Counted from the first letter of the stretch, positions 28,670-37,509 are shown. The stretch is DNA of 64,000 nucleotides from DATARH01 sp035648415 (GCA_035648415.1 DASRLO010000141.1:1-64000), one strand, 5' to 3'. A program made the numbers and translations. Notes: generated by a model not told the origin, from the letters alone.

Positions 28670-30037
28670 ATGGCATCAGTGACGCAGGTCACCGGACCGA
28701 GCGCTTCGGTTCGCGCGAACCTGCCGTTCGTTGTCGGCGTCTCTTCGCTCGGCACGCTGATCGAGTGGTACGGCTTCTATCTGTACGGCGTGCTTGCCCC
28801 GTTCTTCGGCAGCCAGTTCTTCCCCGCCGGCAACGAGAATTTGGCCTTTCTCGCCGGTCTCGGCGTTTTTTGGACCGGGTTTGCCGTGCGGCCCTTCGGC
28901 GCCGTCGTGTTCGGCCATCTGGGCGATTTCATCGGCCGCAAGTTCACCCTGGTGCTGACGCTGCTGCTGATGGGCGTCTCGACCTTCATCACCGGTCTGT
29001 TGCCGGGCTACGATACGCTCGGAATCTTGGCGCCGCTGCTGCTCGTGCTGATGCGAATCATCCAGGGGCTGGCGATCGGCGGCGAATACGGCGGCGCCGC
29101 GACCTACGTCGCCGAGCACGCGCCCGACGGCAAACGCGGGTTTTACACCTCGTGGCTCCAGACCACGGCGACGCTGGGCATCGTGCTGGCGCTGCTGGTG
29201 ATCCTCGCGTGCCGGGCCGGGTTCGGCGAGCGGGTTTTCGCCGATTGGGGTTGGCGCGTGCCGTTCCTGATCGCCGGGACGCTCGTTCCGCTGGCGATCT
29301 ATTTCCGCCTCAAGCTCGATGAATCGCCGCTCTTCGCGCGCCTCGAGGAACAGGGCAAGGCGTCGCAAAACCCGGTGCGCGACAGCTTCTCGAGCGGCAA
29401 GAAGTGGCGCCTCATCCTCTTGGCGCTGTTCGGCGCCGCCGCGCCGGAGGGCGTTGTCTGGTACACGGGCCAGTTCTACGCGCTCTCCTATATGAATTCC
29501 GTGCTCAAGGTGCCCTACGCCACGGTCTGTAGCGTGATGGTGGTGGCCTTGACCCTCGGCGCGCCGTTCTTTGTCGTGTTCGGCGCGCTCAGCGACCGGA
29601 TCGGCCGCCGCAACATGATGACGCTGGGCTTCCTGCTCTCCGCGGTGACGTTCTGGCCGGTCTTCACCTTGCTTGGGAGGTTCAAGGACAACCCGGTCAT
29701 GCTCGGGATCCTCGTTTTCTACATGATGATCCTGGTGGCGCTGGCGTACGGGCCGCTGGCGGCGTTTCTGGTCGAGCTGTTCCCGGCGCGGGTCCGCTAC
29801 ACCTCGACATCGCTGACCTATCATGTCGGCAACGGCGTCTTCGGGGGGCTGGTGCCGTTGGCCGGCACGTCGATCGCCGCCATGACCGGCGGCGCGCTCG
29901 GCGGCCTCTTTTACCCGATCGGCATCGCCGCGCTCGGGGTGATCGTCAGCATCGCGGGCCTGCCGGCGCGCAGCGACGGAGTGCGGATCTGGAACGAGGT
30001 CGGCGGCGGGCCGCCAAGGGTTCCCGACCAACCTTAG
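28670..30037 (+). CDS. MFS transporter of the metabolite:H+ symporter (MHS) family
   Basis: 455 residues with about 12 membrane segments. SSLGTLIEWYGFYLYGVLAP at the start, RPFGAVVFGHLGDFIGRKFTLVLTLLLMG in loop 2-3, RIIQGLAIGGEYGGAATYVAEHAP and the loop 8-9 motif GALSDRIGRRNMM are typical of the ProP/KgtP-like MHS group. Substrates in the group are organic acids, betaines or aromatic acids. The gene follows the liv-type operon on the same strand and may supply the same pathway. Confidence 0.88.
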   Translation: MASVTQVTGPSASVRANLPFVVGVSSLGTLIEWYGFYLYGVLAPFFGSQFFPAGNENLAFLAGLGVFWTGFAVRPFGAVVFGHLGDFIGRKFTLVLTLLLMGVSTFITGLLPGYDTLGILAPLLLVLMRIIQGLAIGGEYGGAATYVAEHAPDGKRGFYTSWLQTTATLGIVLALLVILACRAGFGERVFADWGWRVPFLIAGTLVPLAIYFRLKLDESPLFARLEEQGKASQNPVRDSFSSGKKWRLILLALFGAAAPEGVVWYTGQFYALSYMNSVLKVPYATVCSVMVVALTLGAPFFVVFGALSDRIGRRNMMTLGFLLSAVTFWPVFTLLGRFKDNPVMLGILVFYMMILVALAYGPLAAFLVELFPARVRYTSTSLTYHVGNGVFGGLVPLAGTSIAAMTGGALGGLFYPIGIAALGVIVSIAGLPARSDGVRIWNEVGGGPPRVPDQP

Positions 30038-30119
30038 GCCATTGCACGCAAGCCACGGGCTGGCAGCGGGGGCCCGCCATTGGCTTCTCGCGCTAGGCAT
30101 CCAATGTTATATTGGGCTG

Positions 30120-30716
30120 ATGTCCGCCCTGCCGCAAATCATCCCGCCACCGACGATGACGGTCGACGAGTTTCTCGACTGGTCCGGCGATGGCAGCGCC
30201 GCGAAGCACCAGCTCGTCGACGGCGAGATTCGAGCGATGGCGCCCGCCAGCATCCGGCATGGGCGTATCCAAGCAAATATCGCCCGCCTCATTGGCAATC
30301 ATCTTGGCGACGGCCCGTGCCAGATCGTCGTCGAACCCGGAATCGTGCCTCGTGTCAGGTCCGACGCGAATTTGCGGGTTCCCGACCTGGGCGTCACCTG
30401 CGAATCCGATGAGCTGGCGCAGCAAACGCTGCTGAACCCGATCCTGCTGATCGAGATTCTATCGCCGAGCAATCAATCGGAGACCCGCGCCAACATCTGG
30501 TCCTACGCCTCGATCCCGACGCTGCGCGAAATTCTTTTGGTCCACTCGACGAGGCTCGCGGCGGAGGTTCTGCAACGCCAGAACGACGACAGCTGGCCGG
30601 CGGACGCGCAAGTTCTTGGGCCGGGCGACACGATAAGCCTGGTCAGCATCGACTTCCGCTGCTCCCTCCCCGACTTCTACCGCGGCACGCGCCTGACGGC
30701 GCCGCGCGCCTCCTGA
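30120..30716 (+). CDS. Uma2-family (PD-(D/E)XK-like) putative endonuclease
   Basis: 198 residues from ATG 30120. TVDEFLDWSGDGSAAKHQLVDGEI, RVPDLGVTCES and NPILLIEILSPSNQSETR form the Uma2 restriction-endonuclease-like core; the acidic residues are in E(I), PD and E(I)LS. Uma2 proteins are abundant, often in multicopy, and of unsettled function. It meets the HIT gene head to tail with no base between the two stops. Confidence 0.85.
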   Translation: MSALPQIIPPPTMTVDEFLDWSGDGSAAKHQLVDGEIRAMAPASIRHGRIQANIARLIGNHLGDGPCQIVVEPGIVPRVRSDANLRVPDLGVTCESDELAQQTLLNPILLIEILSPSNQSETRANIWSYASIPTLREILLVHSTRLAAEVLQRQNDDSWPADAQVLGPGDTISLVSIDFRCSLPDFYRGTRLTAPRAS

Positions 30717-31079
30717 TTACCGCTGCAACAGCCGCGCGCCGAGGTCGCGGCCGCCGAACACATGCAGGTGGAAATGCGGCACCGCCTGGTGCGCCGCCTT
30801 GCCGGAGTTCGCGAGGATGCGAAACCCGCCCTCGGCGACGCCCTCGGCCGCGGCGATCTTGGCGATGGCGCGCATAAAGGCCGCGAGCTCAGCGTCGCTC
30901 GCCGTTGCCGAAAAATCGTCGGCCGCGACGTATTCGCCCTTGGGGATCAGCACGACATGGTTCGGCGCCTGGGGCTCGATGTCGCGAAAGGCGAGGACGT
31001 GCTCGTCCTCGTAGACCTTGGCGCAGGGCAGTTCGCCGCGCAGGATGCGGGCGAAGACGTTGTTGCGGTCGTAGGCCAT
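30717..31079 (-). CDS. HIT-family (Hint-like) nucleotide-binding protein
   Basis: 120 residues from ATG 31079. NVFARILRGELPCAKVYEDEHVLAFRDIEPQAPNHVVLIPKG and the active-site histidine triad VPHFHLHVFGG at about residues 101-111 identify a Hint/HIT-family purine nucleoside phosphoramidase. Length is standard. A family-B repeat separates the start from the ccrM stop. Confidence 0.92.
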   Translation of the reverse strand: MAYDRNNVFARILRGELPCAKVYEDEHVLAFRDIEPQAPNHVVLIPKGEYVAADDFSATASDAELAAFMRAIAKIAAAEGVAEGGFRILANSGKAAHQAVPHFHLHVFGGRDLGARLLQR

Positions 31080-31088
31080 CAATCCACC

Positions 31089-31174
31089 GTCATTGCGAGA
31101 GCGCGCCGGAGCAACCTCCCTCCGCCTTGCCCTCTGTGCGACGAGATTGCGTCGTCGCGCCGCTCCTCGCAATC
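31089..31174. repeat. Dispersed palindromic repeat, family B, copy 2
   Basis: Begins GTCATTGCGAGAGCGCGCCG and ends GCCGCTCCTCGCAATCG. The right end is diverged from GCAATGAC. It occupies the gap between ccrM and the HIT gene. Confidence 0.65.
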
Positions 31175-31179
31175 GCGCG

Positions 31180-32277
31180 CTATTGGCGCTCGGCCAGGAC
31201 CTGCTGGCGGAACGCGTCGATCGGCACCGGGCCGCCCGGCCGCTCGACCCACCAGAAGGCCCAGCCATTGCACGCCGGCGCCCCTTGCAGCTGGGCCGCG
31301 ACCGCATGGATCGAGCCGCGATGGTCGGCGGAAATCAGGCTGCCATCGGCGCGCACCCGCGCGGTCCAGCGCCGCGACTGATCGAACAACACCTCGCCCG
31401 GGCGCAGCAGCCCGCGCTCGACGAGGCTGCCGAACGGCACCCGCGGCGCATCGCGCTTTGATTGGGTGGCGAGGAGATCGCCGTCGGCCGGCACTACCGC
31501 CGCGATCCGGGCGCGCGCCAGCACGGCGTAGGCGGGATCGCGCTCGATGCCGATAAAACGCCGGCCGAGCCGCTTCGCCACGGCGCCGGTCGTGCCGCTG
31601 CCGCAAAACGGGTCGAGCACCAGATCGCCCGGCCGGCTCGACGCGAGCAGCACGCGGTGCAACAGCGCCTCGGGCTTTTGCGTCGGATGCGCCTTGCGGC
31701 CGTCCTCGCCGCGCAGCCGCTCCGGCCCGCCGCAGATCGGGATCAGCCAGTCGCTGCGCATCTGCAGCTCGTCGTTCAACGCTTTCATCGCGTCATAGTT
31801 GAAGGTGTAGCGCGCCTCGCGGCCGGGCGCGCACCACAGCAGCGTCTCGTGCGCGTTGGTGAAGCGCCGGCCGCGGAAATTCGGCATCGGGTTCGACTTG
31901 CGCCAGATCACGTCGTTGAGGATCCAGAAGCCGAGATCCTGGAGCGCCGCGCCGATGCGGAAGATATTGTGGTAGGTGCCGATGACCCAGAGCGCGCCGC
32001 CCGGCCTCAGCAGGCGCTTCGCGGCGGCGAGCCAGGCCTGGGTAAAGCGGTCGTATTCGGCAAAGTCGGCGAATTTGTCCCACGCCTCCTCGACCCCGTC
32101 GACCCGGCTGTTGTCGGGGCGAAGCAGTTCGCCGCTGAGCTGCAGATTATAAGGCGGATCGGCGAAGACGAGATCGACAGAAGCCGCGGGAAGCGCCGCC
32201 ATCGCTTCGAGGCAATCGCCGCCGAGAACGCCTTCGGGCAGAGCGGGATTACCGGCTTCCATCCCGGCAATCTGCAC
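31180..32277 (-). CDS. ccrM: CcrM-type adenine DNA methyltransferase (GANTC)
   Basis: 365 residues from GTG 32277 (ATG 32262 is an alternative). The beta-class order is clear: DPPY in VDLVFADPPYNLQLSGELLRPDNS near residue 40, then the cofactor motif LDPFCGSGTTG near residue 225. The stretch after DPPY and the C-terminal RAMA-like domain (from about residue 265: PFGSLVERGLLRPGEVLFD, GSIHAVAAQLQG, CNGWAFWW) are specific to CcrM. It methylates hemimethylated GANTC after replication and times cell-cycle transcription. rnhB lies 33 bases upstream, the usual alphaproteobacterial pairing. Confidence 0.95.
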   Translation of the reverse strand: MQIAGMEAGNPALPEGVLGGDCLEAMAALPAASVDLVFADPPYNLQLSGELLRPDNSRVDGVEEAWDKFADFAEYDRFTQAWLAAAKRLLRPGGALWVIGTYHNIFRIGAALQDLGFWILNDVIWRKSNPMPNFRGRRFTNAHETLLWCAPGREARYTFNYDAMKALNDELQMRSDWLIPICGGPERLRGEDGRKAHPTQKPEALLHRVLLASSRPGDLVLDPFCGSGTTGAVAKRLGRRFIGIERDPAYAVLARARIAAVVPADGDLLATQSKRDAPRVPFGSLVERGLLRPGEVLFDQSRRWTARVRADGSLISADHRGSIHAVAAQLQGAPACNGWAFWWVERPGGPVPIDAFRQQVLAERQ

Positions 32278-32298
32278 GCATGCGCGAAATCGGTCAAC

Positions 32299-32303
32299 GA
32301 TTC
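32299..32303. promoter_or_regulatory. GANTC site directly upstream of ccrM
   Basis: GATTC lies 22 bases before the ccrM start, in the 33-base gap to rnhB. In Caulobacter, ccrM transcription is sensitive to methylation of GANTC sites in its promoter. One such site is weak evidence on its own. Confidence 0.3.
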
Positions 32304-32310
32304 TCTCGGC

Positions 32311-32943
32311 TTACAGATCGAGTTCGAGGTTTGCCGTCGCCCCCGCCGCGGCCAGGCGCACCGGCGCGAACGAGTGGCGATGGTGCACCGTGACGCCGAA
32401 CGCCGCGATCGCCGCGAAATGGGCGCGGGTGCTGTACCCGACATTGCTGTCCCAGGAATAGCTCGGATGGCGCCGCGCCAGAGCTCGCATGATGCGGTCG
32501 CGGGTAACCTTGGCGACGACCGAGGCGGCGGCGATCGAAAAGCTCAGCCCGTCGCCGCCGACCACCGTCTTAGCGGGGCACCGCAAGGCGGGCGGCATGT
32601 TGCCGTCGACCAGCGCGATATCGGGCTGCACCCCGAGCGCGGCGACCGCGCGCGACATCGCCAACAGGCTCGCCCGCAGGATGTTGATGCGGTCGATCTC
32701 GCGGACGCTGGCCGCGCCGACGCCGATCCGCGCGCAATCGAGGAGGGCGCGATAGCACGCCTCGCGCACATCGCGGCGCAGCTGCTTCGAATCGTCGAGG
32801 CTGTCTTGCAGTTCGGTGGTGAAACAGTCGCGATCGATGATCACCGCGGCGGCCACGACCGGTCCGGCGAGCGGACCGCGCCCGGCCTCGTCGACACCGC
32901 ACACCACGCCGCGGCAGCCATCCTCGATGGCGAAATCCGGCAT
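32311..32943 (-). CDS. rnhB: Ribonuclease HII
   Basis: 210 residues from ATG 32943. CGVDEAGRGPLAGPVVAAAVI carries the DEAGRGP hallmark with two catalytic acids; DDSKQL, ALVDGN and the later VVAKVTRDRIM and HPSYSWDSNVGY are in standard order. It removes RNA from RNA-DNA hybrids and misincorporated ribonucleotides. Probably cotranscribed with ccrM. A leftward terminator stands 77 bases upstream of its start. Confidence 0.95.
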   Translation of the reverse strand: MPDFAIEDGCRGVVCGVDEAGRGPLAGPVVAAAVIIDRDCFTTELQDSLDDSKQLRRDVREACYRALLDCARIGVGAASVREIDRINILRASLLAMSRAVAALGVQPDIALVDGNMPPALRCPAKTVVGGDGLSFSIAAASVVAKVTRDRIMRALARRHPSYSWDSNVGYSTRAHFAAIAAFGVTVHHRHSFAPVRLAAAGATANLELDL

Positions 32944-33020
32944 GCCCACCCCCGCAAGGCTTTTGCCACGACACCCGCCGGGCGACAAGCAACTTTCCCG
33001 CTGCAAGCGGCGGCGAAAAA

Positions 33021-33054
33021 GGACGGGCGGCCATCCCCCGAAAGCCGCCCGTCC
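33021..33054 (-). terminator. Leftward rho-independent terminator with no gene in front of it
   Basis: GGACGGGCGGC and GCCGCCCGTCC form a perfect 11-bp stem with a 12-base loop. On the minus strand it is followed at once by TTTTT (33020-33016). It therefore ends a leftward transcript that starts to its right, where no leftward gene is found. Confidence 0.8.
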
Positions 33055-33232
33055 TGGCGCGAAGCAGAGGCGTCTACCTCGCTCAACGCCGGGTCACCCT
33101 AGCCGCCTCGATGACGGTCGCAACCGCCAAACGCGGCTTCCACAGGGTCATCCCCAGGAAAGCGCGATTATCCCGATTCGATCCGCAGAGCTATCCACAT
33201 TTCGGAAATGCGCGGGCTATTAACCACGACGC

Positions 33233-33262
33233 TTGACACCGGCGGCTTAACGAACATAGCAT
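33233..33262 (+). promoter_or_regulatory. Candidate sigma-70 promoter of the EF-hand gene
   Basis: A perfect TTGACA at 33233-33238 is followed after 18 bases by TAGCAT (33257-33262), four of six matching TATAAT. It would give a leader of about 125 bases. Confidence 0.4.
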
Positions 33263-33396
33263 GAACAGGTGGGAGACGGCAGCACGGCATCGACGGGGTA
33301 GGCCCACCCATTCGAAGAGGCGCACTCCTGTTCATTCCGTGCACGGTTTGTTCCGATAATCTCGACTGCCGCCAGACACTTAGCCGGGAGACCTCC

Positions 33397-33837
33397 ATGA
33401 AAGCGATGACCCGATACGCGATCGCCGCGACGGCCAGCCTCATTGCCGCCGCGTCCTATCTGCCGGCCGACGCCGCGCCGGCGGGCGCGGAAACCGCCGC
33501 CGCCGACACGATCACCTTCGACCAGTACCGCGACTGGCGGCTGCACTTCATTGAAGAGCGCCAGATCCAGATCGCCGCTGAACTGGCTCAGAAGGATGTG
33601 AGCGTGGAGCGGCGCGCCGGGCTCGACCGGCAGAAGACCTATTACGATTTCTTCGCCGCGATGCCGGCGGCCGAGCGCGACCGCCGTTTCCGCGAGCGCT
33701 TCGACGAGATCGACACCAACCACGACGGCATCATCGAGACCGCCGAGCGTGCCGCATGGCACGAGAAACAGCGCGCCTTCTACGATCGCTCGGGCTCCTA
33801 TCGCCACCAGGCGGCGAACGATCCCGCCCGCCGTTAG
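33397..33837 (+). CDS. Secreted EF-hand protein
   Basis: 146 residues. The signal peptide runs to about residue 27 (cleavage near ADAAPAG). A complete EF-hand loop occupies residues 106-117, DTNHDGIIETAE, with calcium ligands at positions 1, 3, 5 and 12. The flanking helix FRERFDEI supports it, and a weaker copy may lie earlier around ITFDQYRDWR. Periplasmic calcium binding is likely; the partner is unknown. GGGAG precedes the ATG. Confidence 0.75.
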   Translation: MKAMTRYAIAATASLIAAASYLPADAAPAGAETAAADTITFDQYRDWRLHFIEERQIQIAAELAQKDVSVERRAGLDRQKTYYDFFAAMPAAERDRRFRERFDEIDTNHDGIIETAERAAWHEKQRAFYDRSGSYRHQAANDPARR

Positions 33838-33981
33838 GATTCGCGCAGCGGGCGAGGAAGCCTCCCGCTGCCCGCCCGGGCCCGCCGCCCGGGCCCGCCG
33901 GCCGATCCCGCCGTTGACATTCGAGCCGCGCTCGCCTCGGATCGCGGGATCGCCCGAGCGGGACAATGCGGGAACCGGAGC

Positions 33982-35076
33982 ATGGATAGCGGGCTTGCCG
34001 GCCTTGTCGCCGCCGAAACGGTGCTGAGCCACAGCGACGGCGCCGCGGGCATCATGTGGGTGCGCGGCCATACCCTCGCCGAACTCGTCGCCGGGTTCGG
34101 ATACGAGGGTGCGGTCGGCCTGCTATGGGAGGACTTTGCCGGCGAGGAGCTGAACCGCGCGGTGATCCGCGCGCGGCTCGGTCGGGCTCGCGAAATGGCG
34201 TTTGCCGGGTTTGGCGACTGGCTCGAACGCGCCGGCTCGCGCAGCATCGTCGAAGGGGTGCGGCTGGCGCTCGCCGCGCTGCCGGACGATGCCGAACCCG
34301 CCGCGATCCTCGCGACCCTGCCGGTGGCGATCGCCGCGCTGGTGCGGCGGCGCGACGGCGCGGCGGCGCTGGCCCCGGACCCCTCGCTTGCCACCGCGGC
34401 GGATCTGCTGCGCATGGTGCACGGGCGCGCGGTCGAGCCGGCGATGGCCGAGGCGCTCGACACCTATTGGACCGCGTTGATCGACAACGGGCTCAACACT
34501 TCGGCCTTTACCGCGCGGGTCATCGCCTCGAGCCGCGCGTCGCTCGCCTGCGCCGCGCTCGGCGCCTATTGCGCGTTTACCGGCCCGCTGCATGGCGGCG
34601 CCCCCGGACCGACCCTCGACATGCTCGACGAGGCCGCCGCGAGCGGGGACGTCGCCGCCTGGGCCGAGAGCAGGCTCGCCGCGGGCGGCCGGCTGATGGG
34701 GTTTGGCCACCGCGTCTTCAAGAACGGCGATCCGCGCGCGCTCATCCTGCGCGATGCGCTGCGGCGCCTCGGCGACCGGCTTGGTCCCGCCGGCGGCCGT
34801 CTCGCCTTTGCCGCCGAGGTCGAGCGCGCGGTTGGAGCCGCCTCGGCGCGGCTGAAGCCCGGCCGGCCGCCGCTGCAGCCCAATGTCGAGATCAACGCGG
34901 CCTTGCTGCTCGATGCCGTCGGGCTGCCGCGCGACGCGTTCATGCCGGTCTTCGCGGTCGCGCGCTGCGCCGGCTGGCTCGCCCATGCGATGGAACAGCA
35001 GCGCGAGGGGCGGCTGGTGCGGCCGTCGTCGGCCTATATCGGGCCGCGCCCCAAAACCGTGCCGCCCGTCGTCTAA
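33982..35076 (+). CDS. Citrate synthase-family paralogue
   Basis: 364 residues, somewhat short for the type II enzyme. FTGPLHGGAPG and MGFGHRVFKNGDPRA carry the two catalytic histidines and the CoA/citrate arginine; CAGWLAHAMEQ is the C-terminal block. The aspartate of the usual NVDFYS motif is replaced by glutamate in PNVEINAALL, a form seen in CitA-like citrate/methylcitrate synthases, although those keep FY. LNTSAFTARVIASS replaces the usual LNASTF. It may condense oxaloacetate with acetyl- or propionyl-CoA; the main citrate synthase is probably elsewhere. Confidence 0.8.
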   Translation: MDSGLAGLVAAETVLSHSDGAAGIMWVRGHTLAELVAGFGYEGAVGLLWEDFAGEELNRAVIRARLGRAREMAFAGFGDWLERAGSRSIVEGVRLALAALPDDAEPAAILATLPVAIAALVRRRDGAAALAPDPSLATAADLLRMVHGRAVEPAMAEALDTYWTALIDNGLNTSAFTARVIASSRASLACAALGAYCAFTGPLHGGAPGPTLDMLDEAAASGDVAAWAESRLAAGGRLMGFGHRVFKNGDPRALILRDALRRLGDRLGPAGGRLAFAAEVERAVGAASARLKPGRPPLQPNVEINAALLLDAVGLPRDAFMPVFAVARCAGWLAHAMEQQREGRLVRPSSAYIGPRPKTVPPVV

Positions 35077-35123
35077 ACAAATTAACGCCGAGCCATTGGA
35101 CGTCTAGCCCGCTGGCGCATGGC

Positions 35124-35444
35124 TTATTCGAGGTTCCAGTGATAGCCGACCGTGGGCGCCGGGCGCGCGCCCGGCTGTGGCTTGATGATGCCCAGGGTCG
35201 GGCCCTCGTACTTACTCGCCGACAGCGGCTCGTAGGCCGGTGTCTTGGCGACCGGGGCGGCCGGTTCCCCGGCGACGATTTGCGAGGTAATTTGCGGAAC
35301 TGCATTGAGATCGACGCAGTTATTGGCTTGTGGCCGGGGTTTGGCGCGATGGGTCTTTGGCGGATGCGAGGGGCAAGCGGCGAGCCCGCCGGAAGCGGCG
35401 AGCGCGACGCTGACGAATACGGCGATTGCGATGCGGGGTTTCAT
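35124..35444 (-). CDS. Small secreted protein of unknown function
   Basis: 106 residues. MKPRIAIAVFVSVALAASGGLAA is a signal peptide; a cysteine directly after it (LAAC) makes a lipoprotein possible. The mature part is rich in proline, alanine and lysine, has a second cysteine in NNCVDL, and ends in VGYHWNLE. No family was recognised. It is divergent from the L,D-transpeptidase gene with 214 bases between them. Confidence 0.6.
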   Translation of the reverse strand: MKPRIAIAVFVSVALAASGGLAACPSHPPKTHRAKPRPQANNCVDLNAVPQITSQIVAGEPAAPVAKTPAYEPLSASKYEGPTLGIIKPQPGARPAPTVGYHWNLE

Positions 35445-35658
35445 CGCGTCCTCAACCGTTATTCCTTCTATGCGTTACTTTAGCACCCGAAAATGACAAG
35501 AATGAAAGCGATATCGCCGTACAGCCTCCCGTTCCGCCCGTTTCGCCATTGGCGATCGCATGCGCGCAACGCAGGACTGGCCGGCGTCGGCGCATCTGTC
35601 GCGCGGCGATCAAGACACATAAAGAACGGCAATAAATGATATACTGATCTTCTGTAAG

Positions 35659-37377
35659 TTGACGAATATGCGCCTGTCCCACCAACCATCGCCCGCCGCC
35701 GATCGCCGGACTTGGGATGGGTACAGGCGCGTTACCTTTCACCTGCGGCGATTGTTCAGCGCCGCCGCGACACGCGAGGCTTCGGTGCGCTTACCTCCTG
35801 TAGCAACCGTTCTGCTGACCGCCGGCTTGCTGCTGGCGCCGCTCGGCGCGACGGCAATGGGGTCGGAAGAAAAGGCGCCCGACACCGGCGCCAATGCCTT
35901 ATTGCCGGTGATCGCATCGCCGACCGCGACACCCGGCGACAGCGAAATCAAGGCGCGCCTCGCCGGCGTCGGCCCACTGAGCATCGCCGGCGAGCCGCTC
36001 CACGCGGCATTGCTGCGCCGCTTTTATGCCGAGCACGACAACCAGCCGGTCTGGGCGACGCACACCGTGCAAGCGACGGCGCTGTGGCACGCGATCTTGA
36101 AGGCAGGCGATCAGGGCCTCGACCCCGACAGTTTTCATGCGGCGGCCTTCGCCAAGACCGCGCTGTCGCCGGCCGATCGCGATCTCCTGCTGTCCGACGC
36201 GTTTCTTGGCTATGCCGAGGCGCTGGCCCGCGGCATGGTGCCGAGCGAGGCGCGGACCGACGACGAGGATTTGGCGCCCGAGCCGGTCGATGCCGTCGCC
36301 GCGCTCGACATGACGCTGACCAGCCCCAATCCGGAAGCGGCGATCGAGGCGCTCGCGCCCAGTTCACCCGACTACGCGGCGTTGCGCCGCGCCTACCAGG
36401 CGTATCAGGCGACGGCCAAGGCCGGCGGCTGGCCGCGCGTGCCCGAGGGCCAAACCCCGGCGCGGATCCGCGTGCTGCAGGAGCGCCTGGCGATCGAAGG
36501 CTTCCTGCCGGCCGGCTACGCCACCGGTAATTTCGACGAGCAGACCACCCAGGCGCTGAAGAAGTTCCAGGAGCGCCACGGGCTTGATCCTAACGGCAAG
36601 CTCGGCACCGCGACGATGATCGAGCTCAACGTTCCGGCCGACCTGCGCGCGCGGCAGATCGCGGTCAATCTCGAGCGGCTGCGCTGGTTGCCGCGCAGGC
36701 TCCCGGCCGACCGGCTCTGGGTCAACACCGCGAACGCGCAATTGCAGTTGATCCGCAATGGCTTGCCGGTGTTCACCACCCGCGTCGTCGTCGGCGAGAC
36801 CGACAAGCAGACACCGGAATTCCAGGCGCAAATCGTCAGCGTTCTCTACAATCCGCCCTGGTACATCCCCTATGGGATCGCCCAGAAGGAGATAAGGCCG
36901 CTGATCGAGTCAGATCCCGACTATCTCGCCAGGCATCATATGGCGATGCGGGAAAACGGCTCGATCCTGCAAGAGGCCGGGCCTTACAGCGCGCTGGGCC
37001 GGCTCAAGTTCGAGATGCCCAACAAGTTCGACGTGTACCTGCATGACACGCCGCAGCGCAACCTGTTCGCCCGCGACAACCGGCGCCTGAGCCATGGCTG
37101 CGTCCGCGTCCAGAACCCGCGCGAACTCGCCTCGCTGCTGTTGGGCCTTTCCGAGGACGACATCACCAGGGGGATCAATGCCGGCACCACCAACCGGCAC
37201 AACCTGCCACAGCCGATCCCGGTTTTCATCGTCTATCAGACGGCGTTCGCCCACCCCGAGGGGGTCGAATTTCGTCAGGACGTCTATCAGCGCGACAGCG
37301 ACATCGCCCAGCGCCTAACGCATGGCGCGCAGCCGCCCCTGGCGCAGCAGAGCCCGATCAACCAACGCGGCGGCTGA
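35659..37377 (+). CDS. L,D-transpeptidase of the YcbB/LdtD type
   Basis: 572 residues from TTG 35659; ATG 35668 is an equally good start. A hydrophobic segment near residues 48-70 anchors or exports it. A peptidoglycan-binding-1 module follows (RIRVLQERLAIEGFLP, FDEQTTQALKKFQERHGLDPNGKLGTATMIELN). The YkuD catalytic domain contains YNPPWYIPYGIAQKE and ends in the catalytic HDTPQRNLF and SHGCVRVQNP with the active cysteine. It makes 3-3 crosslinks in the periplasm. The next gene is a MepK/YcbK-like protein, the same pairing as ycbB-ycbK in E. coli. Confidence 0.92.
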   Translation: MTNMRLSHQPSPAADRRTWDGYRRVTFHLRRLFSAAATREASVRLPPVATVLLTAGLLLAPLGATAMGSEEKAPDTGANALLPVIASPTATPGDSEIKARLAGVGPLSIAGEPLHAALLRRFYAEHDNQPVWATHTVQATALWHAILKAGDQGLDPDSFHAAAFAKTALSPADRDLLLSDAFLGYAEALARGMVPSEARTDDEDLAPEPVDAVAALDMTLTSPNPEAAIEALAPSSPDYAALRRAYQAYQATAKAGGWPRVPEGQTPARIRVLQERLAIEGFLPAGYATGNFDEQTTQALKKFQERHGLDPNGKLGTATMIELNVPADLRARQIAVNLERLRWLPRRLPADRLWVNTANAQLQLIRNGLPVFTTRVVVGETDKQTPEFQAQIVSVLYNPPWYIPYGIAQKEIRPLIESDPDYLARHHMAMRENGSILQEAGPYSALGRLKFEMPNKFDVYLHDTPQRNLFARDNRRLSHGCVRVQNPRELASLLLGLSEDDITRGINAGTTNRHNLPQPIPVFIVYQTAFAHPEGVEFRQDVYQRDSDIAQRLTHGAQPPLAQQSPINQRGG

Positions 37378-37509
37378 ACGGCTGCCTTTTCGGCTCAACC
37401 TCCAGGTAAAAAACGGTGCCCTGAGGTGCGTTTTCTGCATCTCGGGGGTTGATCTCTCTCGTTTTCTGGTGCTAAGGCCTTCCCCAGCTTGTCGGGGGAG
37501 TTTAGTGCA

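Larger units (their letters stand above)
32944..33396. other. 453-base gene-free region between rnhB and the EF-hand gene
   Basis: No convincing coding sequence. It holds a leftward terminator (33021-33054), a DnaA-box-like CTATCCACA (33191-33199), a GATTC site (33175-33179), a -10-like GATAAT on the minus strand (33172-33167), and a TTGACA-type rightward promoter (33233). A short unannotated leftward RNA ending at the terminator is possible. Confidence 0.6.

Noticed and set aside
33055..33230. Leftward transcript considered as 6S, tmRNA or SRP RNA
   Set aside because: No match to the conserved elements of those RNAs was seen; it is left as an unnamed candidate.
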